Assembly: GCA_900766925.1 (NCBI GenBank) | Contig: CAAFXG010000170.1 | Coordinates: forward strand, 1 to 5,336 | Origin: Lachnospiraceae bacterium | GTDB taxonomy: Bacteria > Bacillota > Clostridia > Lachnospirales > Lachnospiraceae | Direction of reading: 5' to 3' | Length of the DNA stretch: 5,336 nucleotides | Part shown: positions 1-5,336 of the stretch, in pieces | Position numbering within the stretch: the stretch's first letter is position 1 | Layout of the letters: every line of letters begins with the position of its first letter | The notes under the pieces: model-generated | Database searches by the model: none | Told to the model about the DNA's origin: nothing | What the model saw: the letters and a program-made list of their open reading frames with translations, nothing else | Position numbers and translations under genes: made by a program

Positions 1-98
1 AAATGGAAAGTGCAAGAAAACTTAAAGCAAAAAATATTCCTGATGATGTAATCGCAGAATGTGTTGGTCTTTCATTAGAAGAAGTTAAAGCTCTTTAG
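1..98 (+). CDS. C-terminal end of a probable Rpn-family (PD-(D/E)XK) nuclease/putative transposase, 5' truncated by window edge
   Basis: The frame enters from the left edge and ends at TAG 96-98, giving 31 visible complete codons. The tail reads ARKLKAKNIP, then DDVIAECVGLSLEEVKAL. A basic ARKLK helix followed by 'I-[DE]-x-[IV]-A-E-x-x-G-L-S-x-E-E-[IV]-x-x-L' is the usual C-terminal signature of Rpn-family recombination-promoting nucleases and the related 'PD-(D/E)XK nuclease family transposase' proteins. These are abundant in Treponema and other gut bacteria. The catalytic PD-(D/E)XK core would lie upstream and is not visible, so activity cannot be judged. The ATG at 3-5 is in frame but is probably an internal methionine, because this tail is never a whole protein in the family. 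No clear rho-independent terminator follows. Any short protein ending in a helix-turn-helix-like 'GLS-EE' motif is an alternative. Confidence 0.6.
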   Translation, partial: MESARKLKAKNIPDDVIAECVGLSLEEVKAL

Positions 99-173
99 TT
101 TTTTAAGAAAATATTAAAATCACATAGAGTTAAATTGTCAAAGTCTGGGGGCGAAAATTACAAACTATAACTA

Positions 174-469
174 ACCTAGACAACTATTTGTGTTTAGCTT
201 AGACAAACTTCCGTGTTTAACCTGGACAGACTTTCATGTCTAACTTATACAGACTTCCGTGTCTAGCTTATACAGACTTCCGTGTTTAGCCTAGACACAC
301 ATCCGTGTTCTAGCTTAGATACACAACCATGTTCTAGCCTAGACGCACAACTGTGTTCTAGCCTAGACGCGCAACTGTGTTCTAGCCTAGAAACGCAACT
401 GTGTTCTAGCCTAGAAACGCAACTGTGTTCTAAGCCTAGAAACGCAACTGTGTTCTAAGCCTAGAAACA
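174..469. repeat. Tandem array of 12.5 degenerate palindromic 23-25 bp units
   Basis: Units run head to tail. Five are 23 bp (174-196, 197-219, 220-242, 243-265, 266-288), five are 24 bp (289-312, 313-336, 337-360, 361-384, 385-408), two are 25 bp (409-433, 434-458), and a partial unit covers 459-469. The 23 to 24 step is a gained C (GTGTTTA to GTGTTCTA); the 24 to 25 step is a gained A (TCTA to TCTAA). Right-hand copies are nearly identical: units 10, 11 and 12 differ only by the extra A, and units 8 and 9 by one base. Left-hand copies are diverged. Each unit has a weak dyad of the form TAGAC-AC...GTGT(T)CTA, and unit joints form TCTAG-C-CTAGA. The array is probably non-coding: 23 and 25 bp steps break every frame, and TAG recurs in one frame. 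Its function is unknown; a minisatellite, a REP-like structured repeat or a protein-binding array are all possible. Confidence 0.9.
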
Positions 470-511
470 AAATTTAAATCAAGCCATTACATTTTAGTAT
501 GAAGTTTCAAG

Positions 512-530
512 ATTGATGGTATCCGTCAAT
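512..530. repeat. Short imperfect palindrome (8-bp stem, 3-nt loop)
   Basis: ATTGATGG and CCGTCAAT flank TAT. All eight positions pair on the plus-strand RNA if one G-U wobble is allowed. No T-tract follows (the next bases are TCTACCCTCG), so this is not a rho-independent terminator. It lies about 55 bases upstream of the transposase-like start at 585. It could be an operator, a piece of an IS end, or chance. Confidence 0.35.
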
Positions 531-573
531 TCTACCCTCGTAACAAAAAATCCCTGTGCATTACAATACTAGC

Positions 574-577
574 GAGG
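574..577 (+). promoter_or_regulatory. Shine-Dalgarno site (GAGG) in front of the 585 start
   Basis: GAGG sits seven bases before ATG 585, an ideal spacing. It is followed by an A-rich spacer. This intact translation signal in front of only 11 codons is the main reason to read the following stub as the broken start of a real gene and not a random ORF. I could not identify a convincing -35/-10 pair upstream; TACAAT at 562-567 is the closest -10-like match and has no partner at proper spacing. Confidence 0.5.
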
Positions 578-584
578 TAAAAAA

Positions 585-629
585 ATGAGAAAACAATATA
601 CATCTGATATTTCAAGATAGTTTGAAATT
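585..629 (+). pseudogene. 5' stub of an IS5-type transposase gene, interrupted by TAG and lacking the rest
   Basis: The open stretch reads MRKQYTSDISR and stops at TAG 618-620; the same frame then continues FEI. Transposases of the IS5 family (DUF4096-type N-terminus) commonly begin with a close relative of 'M-[RK]-x-x-Y-x-[ST]-D-I-[ST]-R-E-x-F-E-x-I', so both the 11 residues and the FE after the stop fit. The stop replaces one or two expected residues (often EQ), so it could come from a substitution plus a 3-base loss. Beyond about 630 I cannot recognise transposase sequence in any plus-strand frame, so the element is a fragment. No matching terminal inverted repeats were found. The alternative is an unrelated 11-codon leader peptide. 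The family call rests on recall of family N-termini and is moderate. Confidence 0.45.
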
Positions 630-731
630 TCGCTTGCTTTTCAGAGAATTTTTGCAAATCTGATTTTTCTATGGTTTTCTAGAATCCCTCATAAAATAGG
701 TGTATTGTCATAATATTCGCTCATAAAAATA
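630..731. other. Intergenic stretch without recognised features
   Basis: This AT-rich sequence lies between the transposase-like stub and the terminator hairpin. It may be the decayed remainder of the same insertion element. No frame gives recognisable protein, and I see no hairpin with a T-tract or promoter pair. A 12-codon ATG-to-TGA frame on the minus strand at 689-724 has no supporting ribosome-binding site. Confidence 0.4.
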
Positions 732-768
732 AAAAAAGAACCTCGCAAGTATTGCGAAGTCCTTTTTT
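732..768 (-). terminator. Rho-independent terminator, minus-strand transcription
   Basis: Seventeen-base arms (732-748 and 752-768) flank a 3-base loop. On the plus-strand RNA two positions are A/C mismatches, but on the minus-strand RNA the same positions are G-U pairs, so the stem is fully paired only in that direction. In minus-strand direction the stem core is GGACTTCGCAA / TTGCGAGGTTC. It is preceded by A6 and followed by T7-A-T5, the textbook layout. It stands about 100 bases after the stop of the large gene and directly after the degenerate gene tail at 781-835. It may also stop plus-strand transcription weakly, since T6 ends the right arm. Confidence 0.85.
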
Positions 769-780
769 GATAGTGCCAGA

Positions 781-835
781 TTATTTCTTCTGGGCTCATG
801 CACAGCCTTCACACGGCCGTTTTCAAGGAATAAGC
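781..835 (-). pseudogene. Degenerate duplicate of the 3' end of the large gene
   Basis: On the minus strand this stretch ends with GCCCAGAAGAAATAA (781-795), exactly the last 15 bases of the large gene (868-882: A-Q-K-K-stop). About 30 bases upstream both copies also share TGAAAACGG, which encodes part of the SENG of the intact tail. Translated, the stretch gives ENGRVKAV in one frame, comparable with ENGVLEMA in the intact gene, but reaching the QKK-stop needs a frameshift. It therefore looks like the leftover tail of a paralogous gene, or of a tandem duplication, now lying outside the coding region. It sits between two terminator-like hairpins, as if each gene tail had come with its own. 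Duplication is visible in the sequence; paralogue origin is inferred. Confidence 0.55.
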
Positions 836-836
836 T

Positions 837-860
837 AAACCAATGCTCTCGCATTGATTT
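837..860 (-). terminator. Hairpin just after the large gene's stop, probable first terminator
   Basis: Arms 837-846 and 851-860 form a 10-bp stem around a 4-base loop that reads GAGA (GNRA type) on the minus strand. One pair is a C/A mismatch on plus-strand RNA but a U-G wobble on minus-strand RNA, so the structure suits minus-strand transcription. It begins seven bases after the stop codon. The downstream T-run is short (GGTTTAGCTTATT), so termination may be partial and backed up by the stronger hairpin at 732-768. Confidence 0.55.
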
Positions 861-867
861 TTAACGC

Positions 868-3800
868 TTATTTCTTCTGGGCCATTTCGAGAACTCCGTT
901 TTCACTTACAGCATATGACAAAACAGGATTGTTTGTTCCATTACCATAAACAGTTGTAGAATCTCCAACTGCAAATGTTGCTGTCCAAGACTTAGAAACA
1001 GAAGAACCTGTACTGAAGTTAGTTCTAACACCAGTAGTCCAATTCTTATTCAGTCCAATATTTGTATAATCAGTAAGCGGTGTATTATCTGTAGGAATTA
1101 CAGAAACTTCCCAATTACCTGTGTAACGGTCATATTCATCTACTCCAGAAAGAACATTTCCTTCAGCACTCCACTTTACAGGATAAGCGATTTTAACACT
1201 TGCTGTCGTATCAGAATTGCTTTCACACCTGAATGAAATGTATGGAATAAATTGAGAAGTGTCAGAATCGCGGGCAACATCTATCATTGTGTAAGTTCCT
1301 ACGCTTCCATAAGAATCTACCATTACAGTCTTAGTAGGTTCTGTTTGCGCTTTAGGATTTTCTATGTATGAATAATACAAATCTCCACCACTTGCACTGT
1401 AATATGCAAGATGAATTCCGTCTGAAGCATCTACAGCCATAGAAACATGAGTTCCTGCACGAATACTAGAATCGCTTACATAATATGAATTATTCTGCCA
1501 AGTATCTGTTCCTTCCTGCAATGTTGTTTTTGCAGTCAAAGGATCTGAATTATAACTAAATGCAAGACGACCTGCACCAGAATCATACCAAGCCATAACA
1601 GCAGTTCCGTCACTTAATGCTCCAACAGAAACATACTGACCGGCTTTTTTACTAGTTGCACTGTTATATTCTGCTGTTCCATTTGAAACACCACTTGCTG
1701 CAACAACATGACAATATTTATATCCATCATACTTCGACATTGTAGAAGAAGGCGACTGATAACTTATTGTACCAGAAGTTAATTTTTCTAATTTTGAACC
1801 ATTCCAGCTCCAAACGCCTGATGATGAAATTTGTAAATTACCACCGCCAGCTTTATTAGTACCGTCATTTAAAATAAGTTTAGTTGAAGAAGTGTCTGGC
1901 ATTTTATAAATATAATAGCCATTAACTAAAGGCATCTGTACACCTGGATAAGCAACTCCAGTAGAATAGCCTTCCCATGCATGAATATATTTATATCCAT
2001 AATTTTGAGACACGCGAACATAAATATCTGAAGTTACACTTGAAACACTTATAGTTTCAACTGCAGCATCTTCAGTTCTGTAGCCACTTATAGAATCTCT
2101 TGTTGTATCCCTGTTGAGTTTTGGTGTATCATTAGAGCCAGAAACTCTTCCCGTTACAGTACTTCCTGCTAAATCAACAAGTCCCATTCCAATATCATTT
2201 CTAGCTGAACCAATTGAACCTACGCGGAATCTTACCTGTCGGCTAAGTTCATCATAATAAGCAACATACACATATTTATTAGAGCTAGCATCAGTATATG
2301 TTGTCATACTAGGAGACTGGATGCGATTAATGTTCTGCGTAATTGAACTTCCATCTAATTTTAAAGATGTATTTTCTATACGCCGTGCATAATCTTGATT
2401 ATAATAATTATTATTTAAATCACCTCCACCTTCACCCTCATATAATCCAGATTTTTCAGAGAAGAACTGCAGGTTTGCACTCATACCTGCCTCACCAGAA
2501 GTATCAGGACACAATGCAACTCCGTAAGCAGTACCAGAAGAATCATAAGTAAAGGCATTCTGCGTAAATCCGCCAAAGTTTCTTCCAAATGGTGTCTGAC
2601 CATATTCTGTACCGTTAGAAGCTTCACCCGGCATATTAAAATACAAAGTCGCATTTGCATAAGAGAAGCCTAATTGACCTGCAGGACCAACTTTCATGTG
2701 AGGCTGTAAAATAGGTCCGTTCTTTGCACGAGCCGCTTCCTTAAACTGCCATACATCAAATTCAAGATTATCATTCAATGTATTGTTGTTTACGCCATTC
2801 GGCTGCTGATTATACTCAACAGTATTATTGTTTATATTGTTCAAAGCCTGCACAGAACCAACAGTTACTGAAAGTTCTCCTGAAGTTGCGCTTTCTCCTA
2901 TATTATAAGCTAAATCAGAACCTGTTAATGTAGTACCGTTTAATTTTACAGTCGGGCTTTCTCCAAGGTTATAACCGCTAAGAGTAATTTTTTCATTTTC
3001 ATTTACAGGATATTTACCCTGAGCTGTTCGTGCATATACACTCGGTGCACTTCGATAGAACTCACTCAAATCTGTTTTTACTTCCATCACATACGGCACA
3101 ACATCAACGGTATAACTTACATCAGCACTTGTATTTGAACCAGTCCAGTCAGTAGCAGAAATTGTAATATCCTTGTTGTTTCCTGTAACGCCTGAAAGTT
3201 TTTTTGTGTCAGCAACAAGCGTATATTTTGCTTCGTGGCCTTCCTGGCTTATGTAAACATCTTCAATTTCAAACGATTCTACGCCAGATGGTAACGGCTG
3301 AGAAACATTCCATTCACCTTGTGTATAAGTTGCAAGAGTTGATTTATCAAAAAGACCTGTAAATGACATATTTACAGAAGAAATTCGAACATTGTCTTTT
3401 ACTTTTCCTTCTATCTTGATTTTACCGGAAACTTTTGGGTCATTTCCAAGAGAAGTTTTTATAGCATCAGTTAAATCGCCTTCAAGTTCGATGTGTCCTT
3501 TAATTTTACCGTCAATATAAACACTGTTGTCTGTTGAATTATTCCAATAGAATGGATTTATAACAGGAACAGGTTTTTCACTTTCAGATGACATAGGATT
3601 TACAGGAATCTTAAGAAGTGCCCATTGGCTGTCTGTTCCTTGAGTTGTTTCTTCTGTTTTATCCCAGAAAGTTATTGAAATATTTCCAGAAGTTAAAGAA
3701 GTAAGTTCAATTCCTCCGAAACTAGAAATTTCAGAATCAATTTGATATGAGCCTTTGTTGTTTACTTTATTAGTAATAGCATCTTTTGAAGTCATATCAG

Positions 3801-5336
3801 TAACTGAACCTATTTTATATCCTGCTCCATCCAAATCAGCTGGATTTTCAAGAATATAGCCAAGTCCGTTATTTCCACCAACAAATTCTGGAATGATACA
3901 AAGGCCGTCAATTACTTTGAATGCACCTGAATTAAGCGTTACTTCAGACTGCGCTTTTCCTGAATTGCTGTCAAGTGCAGTAAAATAGCTGAACTCACCG
4001 AACGCTTTTGCGTCTTTTGTATCTTTTTCGCTGTCTCCAGTTGTTACAGGCGCACTTGATGCATCCCAGTCATATTTTCCGTTGTCGTTCAAATCAGTTC
4101 CAAGAAGAACTTTTGCAATGCGCGGGCGGTTGTTTTCTACTTTTGTAGCGATTGAACCGTGTGTAGTGTTTCCGGCGTTGTCGATTGCAACTACATGAAC
4201 AGTAATCGGACCGTCTGGAATGTTGTTTGAATCAACGCTTGCCGTCCAGTTGTAACTTGAACCGATTTGATTGATTGTTTCTATCATTTCATCGCCATCG
4301 TCGTTTATAACTTTTCCATCAGAACCTACAGATTCTGTAATTTTATGGTCAACAACCTGTGCAAGAATCAATTCAGCACTAGTAAATGATGTTGAAGCAG
4401 TCGGGCTGAATTTTACTGTTGTTCCGATTACTTCCGTAATAAGGCTGTAGCCTCCTGCAATCTTTATAAGGCTGCCTTTTCTTATGCTCTTATTTTCAGA
4501 AGAAAGAGTAATTGAATCTTCACTAGGACGAGTAGCATTTGAAATACACAAAGAAGCAAGTCCGTCACTATTTATGTATACTTTTCCATTCTCAAAACTA
4601 TCTGAATTAATAATAGTTTTATTGGAAGTTTTGAACATAGGATTATAAACTCGTTTTTCTGTACTTCCGTTGCGTTCAAAATAGAATGCCGTATACAAAA
4701 GACCACTTCCCGCCTCTGAAACTACATCTCCAAAGGTGAAATAATTATTATTGTTCACAACTGTTGAATTATCGTTTCCTGTTCCAAGCATTTTGCTCAT
4801 GCTCTTTAGGCGAAGGTTTGCGTCCAGATTCAATGTTTCTGTATTTCCTGTGTTATACAAACTTGGAGAAGTGCTGTCGATGTTGATTGTAATTGAAACA
4901 GTCGCTTCTCCAGTATTGTTGTCTTTTGCCTTTATTGCATAAGAAATCACGCCACTTTCATCTGTCTTTAAAGGAACACGCAGTTTATATGAATCAGCAC
5001 CAGGTTTAATTTCACTTTCATTTTCAAGCCTGATATTATTCTGTGTTGAAGAAGTTAGCATTTCAAATGTAATGGAAGAAACAGTCTGATTGTCTGATAC
5101 ATCGCCTGTTAAATACCACTTACCGTTATTTTGAGCTGAAATATTGCTGATGTACATTCCAGAAACATATTCACGCTCTGTAACTGGTAAAGTAGAGTCT
5201 GTTGGCGTTACATTTTCTCCGTACTGAACGAGTTTCAAATTCTTTATTACAGGAGTTTCGCTGTCAATATTTACGGTAACAGGATCTGACCAAGCTCTTG
5301 AAAGTCCTTCATTATCTATTGCCTTTACGCGAATCT
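868..5336 (-). CDS. Giant Ig-like/IPT/beta-propeller surface or secreted protein, N-terminus outside window
   Basis: The frame is open from the right edge (first complete codon at 5332-5334) to TAA 868-870, 1488 visible residues numbered here from that codon. A TTG at 5236-5238 lies inside the frame and is not the start: residues before it (IRVKAIDNEG, then VNIDSETP) match the end of the next Ig-like module (AIKAKDN, INIDSTSP). Order: end of an Ig-like module 1-30; Ig-like 62-157; a long module 159-404 ending VVAIDNAGN; a module from about 405 with a Ca-loop-like D414/N416/N418/D422; Ig-like 587-747; IPT/TIG-like 748-840 (ITLSGYNLGESP); an Asn-rich linker; and a beta-propeller from about 858 to the end, interrupted by a CBM26-like segment 1103-1185. 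Ig-like and IPT modules usually form stalks or binding surfaces of extracytoplasmic proteins, so an adhesin or glycan-binding role is inferred. No catalytic motif was recognised. Two hairpins follow the stop. Confidence 0.9.
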   Translation of the reverse strand, partial: IRVKAIDNEGLSRAWSDPVTVNIDSETPVIKNLKLVQYGENVTPTDSTLPVTEREYVSGMYISNISAQNNGKWYLTGDVSDNQTVSSITFEMLTSSTQNNIRLENESEIKPGADSYKLRVPLKTDESGVISYAIKAKDNNTGEATVSITINIDSTSPSLYNTGNTETLNLDANLRLKSMSKMLGTGNDNSTVVNNNNYFTFGDVVSEAGSGLLYTAFYFERNGSTEKRVYNPMFKTSNKTIINSDSFENGKVYINSDGLASLCISNATRPSEDSITLSSENKSIRKGSLIKIAGGYSLITEVIGTTVKFSPTASTSFTSAELILAQVVDHKITESVGSDGKVINDDGDEMIETINQIGSSYNWTASVDSNNIPDGPITVHVVAIDNAGNTTHGSIATKVENNRPRIAKVLLGTDLNDNGKYDWDASSAPVTTGDSEKDTKDAKAFGEFSYFTALDSNSGKAQSEVTLNSGAFKVIDGLCIIPEFVGGNNGLGYILENPADLDGAGYKIGSVTDMTSKDAITNKVNNKGSYQIDSEISSFGGIELTSLTSGNISITFWDKTEETTQGTDSQWALLKIPVNPMSSESEKPVPVINPFYWNNSTDNSVYIDGKIKGHIELEGDLTDAIKTSLGNDPKVSGKIKIEGKVKDNVRISSVNMSFTGLFDKSTLATYTQGEWNVSQPLPSGVESFEIEDVYISQEGHEAKYTLVADTKKLSGVTGNNKDITISATDWTGSNTSADVSYTVDVVPYVMEVKTDLSEFYRSAPSVYARTAQGKYPVNENEKITLSGYNLGESPTVKLNGTTLTGSDLAYNIGESATSGELSVTVGSVQALNNINNNTVEYNQQPNGVNNNTLNDNLEFDVWQFKEAARAKNGPILQPHMKVGPAGQLGFSYANATLYFNMPGEASNGTEYGQTPFGRNFGGFTQNAFTYDSSGTAYGVALCPDTSGEAGMSANLQFFSEKSGLYEGEGGGDLNNNYYNQDYARRIENTSLKLDGSSITQNINRIQSPSMTTYTDASSNKYVYVAYYDELSRQVRFRVGSIGSARNDIGMGLVDLAGSTVTGRVSGSNDTPKLNRDTTRDSISGYRTEDAAVETISVSSVTSDIYVRVSQNYGYKYIHAWEGYSTGVAYPGVQMPLVNGYYIYKMPDTSSTKLILNDGTNKAGGGNLQISSSGVWSWNGSKLEKLTSGTISYQSPSSTMSKYDGYKYCHVVAASGVSNGTAEYNSATSKKAGQYVSVGALSDGTAVMAWYDSGAGRLAFSYNSDPLTAKTTLQEGTDTWQNNSYYVSDSSIRAGTHVSMAVDASDGIHLAYYSASGGDLYYSYIENPKAQTEPTKTVMVDSYGSVGTYTMIDVARDSDTSQFIPYISFRCESNSDTTASVKIAYPVKWSAEGNVLSGVDEYDRYTGNWEVSVIPTDNTPLTDYTNIGLNKNWTTGVRTNFSTGSSVSKSWTATFAVGDSTTVYGNGTNNPVLSYAVSENGVLEMAQKK
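871..2763 (-). other. C-terminal beta-propeller region of the large protein
   Basis: Repeated strands follow the pattern 'V-S-h-A-x-D-x-x-x-G-h-h-h-A-Y-Y-[DS]-x-x-x-G-x-L-x-[FY]-S-Y'. Candidate blades by visible residue are 875-905, 925-959 (FTYDSSGTAYGVAL), 1002-1044 (YVYVAYYDELSRQVRF), 1229-1263 (GTAVMAWYDSGAGRLAFSYN), 1290-1327 (GIHLAYYSASGGDLYYSY), 1335-1385 (IPYISFRCES) and a last one at about 1427-1484 (NPVLSYAVSENGVLEMA). That gives six or seven blades. The style resembles BNR/sialidase-like and other carbohydrate-associated propellers, but I see no Asp-box repeats (SxDxGxTW) and no sialidase catalytic set, so no enzyme activity is assigned. Confidence 0.6.
1780..2028 (-). other. CBM26-like (starch-binding type) segment inserted in the propeller
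   Basis: Visible residues 1103-1185 interrupt the blade pattern. They begin IYVRVSQNYGYKYIHAW, then show a conserved-looking Trp (1120), YPGVQM (1129-1134), GYYIYKMP (1139-1146), LILNDG (1153-1158) and GVWSWNG (1173-1179). CBM25/26 starch-binding modules share this order: a first strand with an aromatic-rich 'hY...W..', a 'WPG..M' turn, a 'G.W.Y..' strand, and 'hhFNDG/FNNG' before the final strand. Here Tyr replaces the Trp of WPG. The match is by eye and needs a profile search; the alternative is a family-specific beta-sandwich insertion without sugar binding. Confidence 0.55.
2815..3093 (-). other. IPT/TIG-like module
   Basis: Visible residues 748-840 contain ITLSGYNLGESPTVKLNGT, close to the IPT/TIG pattern 'I-T-[IL]-x-G-x-[NG]-[FL]-G-x-x-P-x-V-x-[IVL]-[GN]-G'. 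It lies between the last Ig-like module and the Asn-rich linker before the propeller. Such modules serve as immunoglobulin-fold spacers or binding units in secreted and surface proteins. The first 30 or so residues of the segment are not typical, so the module may begin nearer 775. Confidence 0.6.
3094..5336 (-). other. Tandem Ig-like modules of the N-terminal visible half
   Basis: At least four module ends share an edge-strand motif: IRVKAIDNEG (residues 1-10), ISYAIKAKDNNTG (about 130-142), ITVHVVAIDNAGN (about 377-389) and DITISATDWTGS (about 722-733). The first two are followed by IDS-x-x-P, the typical join to the next bacterial Ig-like (Big-type) module. The modules are spaced unevenly (about 130, 250 and 340 residues), so the second and third gaps hold insertions or extra modules that I cannot name. 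The segment 159-320 has low similarity to anything I recognise. Confidence 0.6.

Noticed and set aside
99..173. Terminator for the Rpn-like gene
   Set aside because: Only an AT-only inverted repeat (TTTTAA...TTAAAA) is present, with no GC stem followed by a T-tract.
289..408. Repeat array as coding sequence for an 8-residue peptide repeat
   Set aside because: The 24-bp units keep frame locally, but the 23-bp and 25-bp units on either side break it, and no start codon with a ribosome-binding site leads into it.
174..469. CRISPR array
   Set aside because: The units abut directly with no unique spacers, and no cas gene is in the window.
505..618. TTTCAAGAT at 505-513 and 610-618 as a target-site duplication or element boundary
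   Set aside because: The second copy lies inside the transposase-like coding stub, so it cannot be an outer flank. A 9-base AT-rich match over this distance may be chance.
689..724. Minus-strand 12-codon frame (MSEYYDNTPIL)
   Set aside because: It has no clear ribosome-binding site, no family resemblance, and lies just downstream of a terminator, so it is probably random.
2343..2552. Plus-strand open frame of 69 codons
   Set aside because: It lies wholly antisense to the large gene, has no recognisable protein features, and its His/Leu/Tyr-rich content is what the opposite strand of this coding sequence would give.
4751..4942. Plus-strand open frame of 63 codons with a hydrophobic look
   Set aside because: It is antisense to the Ig-like region; the hydrophobic residues reflect the complement of Asp/Asn/Glu/Lys codons. 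No ribosome-binding site was seen.
5236..5238. TTG as the start of the large gene
   Set aside because: The frame stays open for 32 more complete codons to the window edge, and those codons encode the end of another Ig-like module, so this is an internal leucine.

Overview
The window is AT-rich and carries the ends of two convergent genes. Between them, from about 99 to 867, lies a non-coding stretch of repeats and gene debris. A host-associated spirochaete of the genus Treponema is the best guess. The reasons are a very large Ig-like/beta-propeller protein of a kind I associate with gut and rumen treponemes, the tail of an Rpn/PD-(D/E)XK nuclease-family gene, and the low GC. This is inference from protein style; no rRNA or other marker is present.

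Layout. Positions 1-98 (+) are the last 31 codons of an Rpn-like nuclease gene. Positions 174-469 hold a tandem array of 12 full units plus a partial one; the units lengthen from 23 to 24 to 25 bp and become more alike from left to right. Positions 512-530 form a small palindrome. Positions 574-629 hold a strong ribosome-binding site and an 11-codon stub that looks like the start of an IS5-type transposase, cut by a stop codon. Positions 732-768 and 837-860 are two hairpins that pair fully, with G-U wobbles, only on the minus-strand RNA; they are the likely terminators of the large gene. Between them, 781-835 looks like a degenerate second copy of the 3' end of that gene.

Positions 868-5336 (-) are one open frame of 1488 visible residues that runs off the right edge, so the N-terminus, any signal peptide and the promoter are not visible. 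In order it shows several Ig-like modules, an IPT/TIG-like module and a C-terminal beta-propeller of about six or seven blades. A segment resembling a CBM26-type starch-binding module appears to be inserted between blades. The whole reads as an extracytoplasmic binding protein, possibly for glycans. No catalytic motif was seen.

The two genes show no sign of working together. The most notable items are the graded tandem array, the carbohydrate-binding-like insertion in the propeller, and the duplicated gene tail between two terminators. I found no CRISPR array, tRNA, rRNA or riboswitch.
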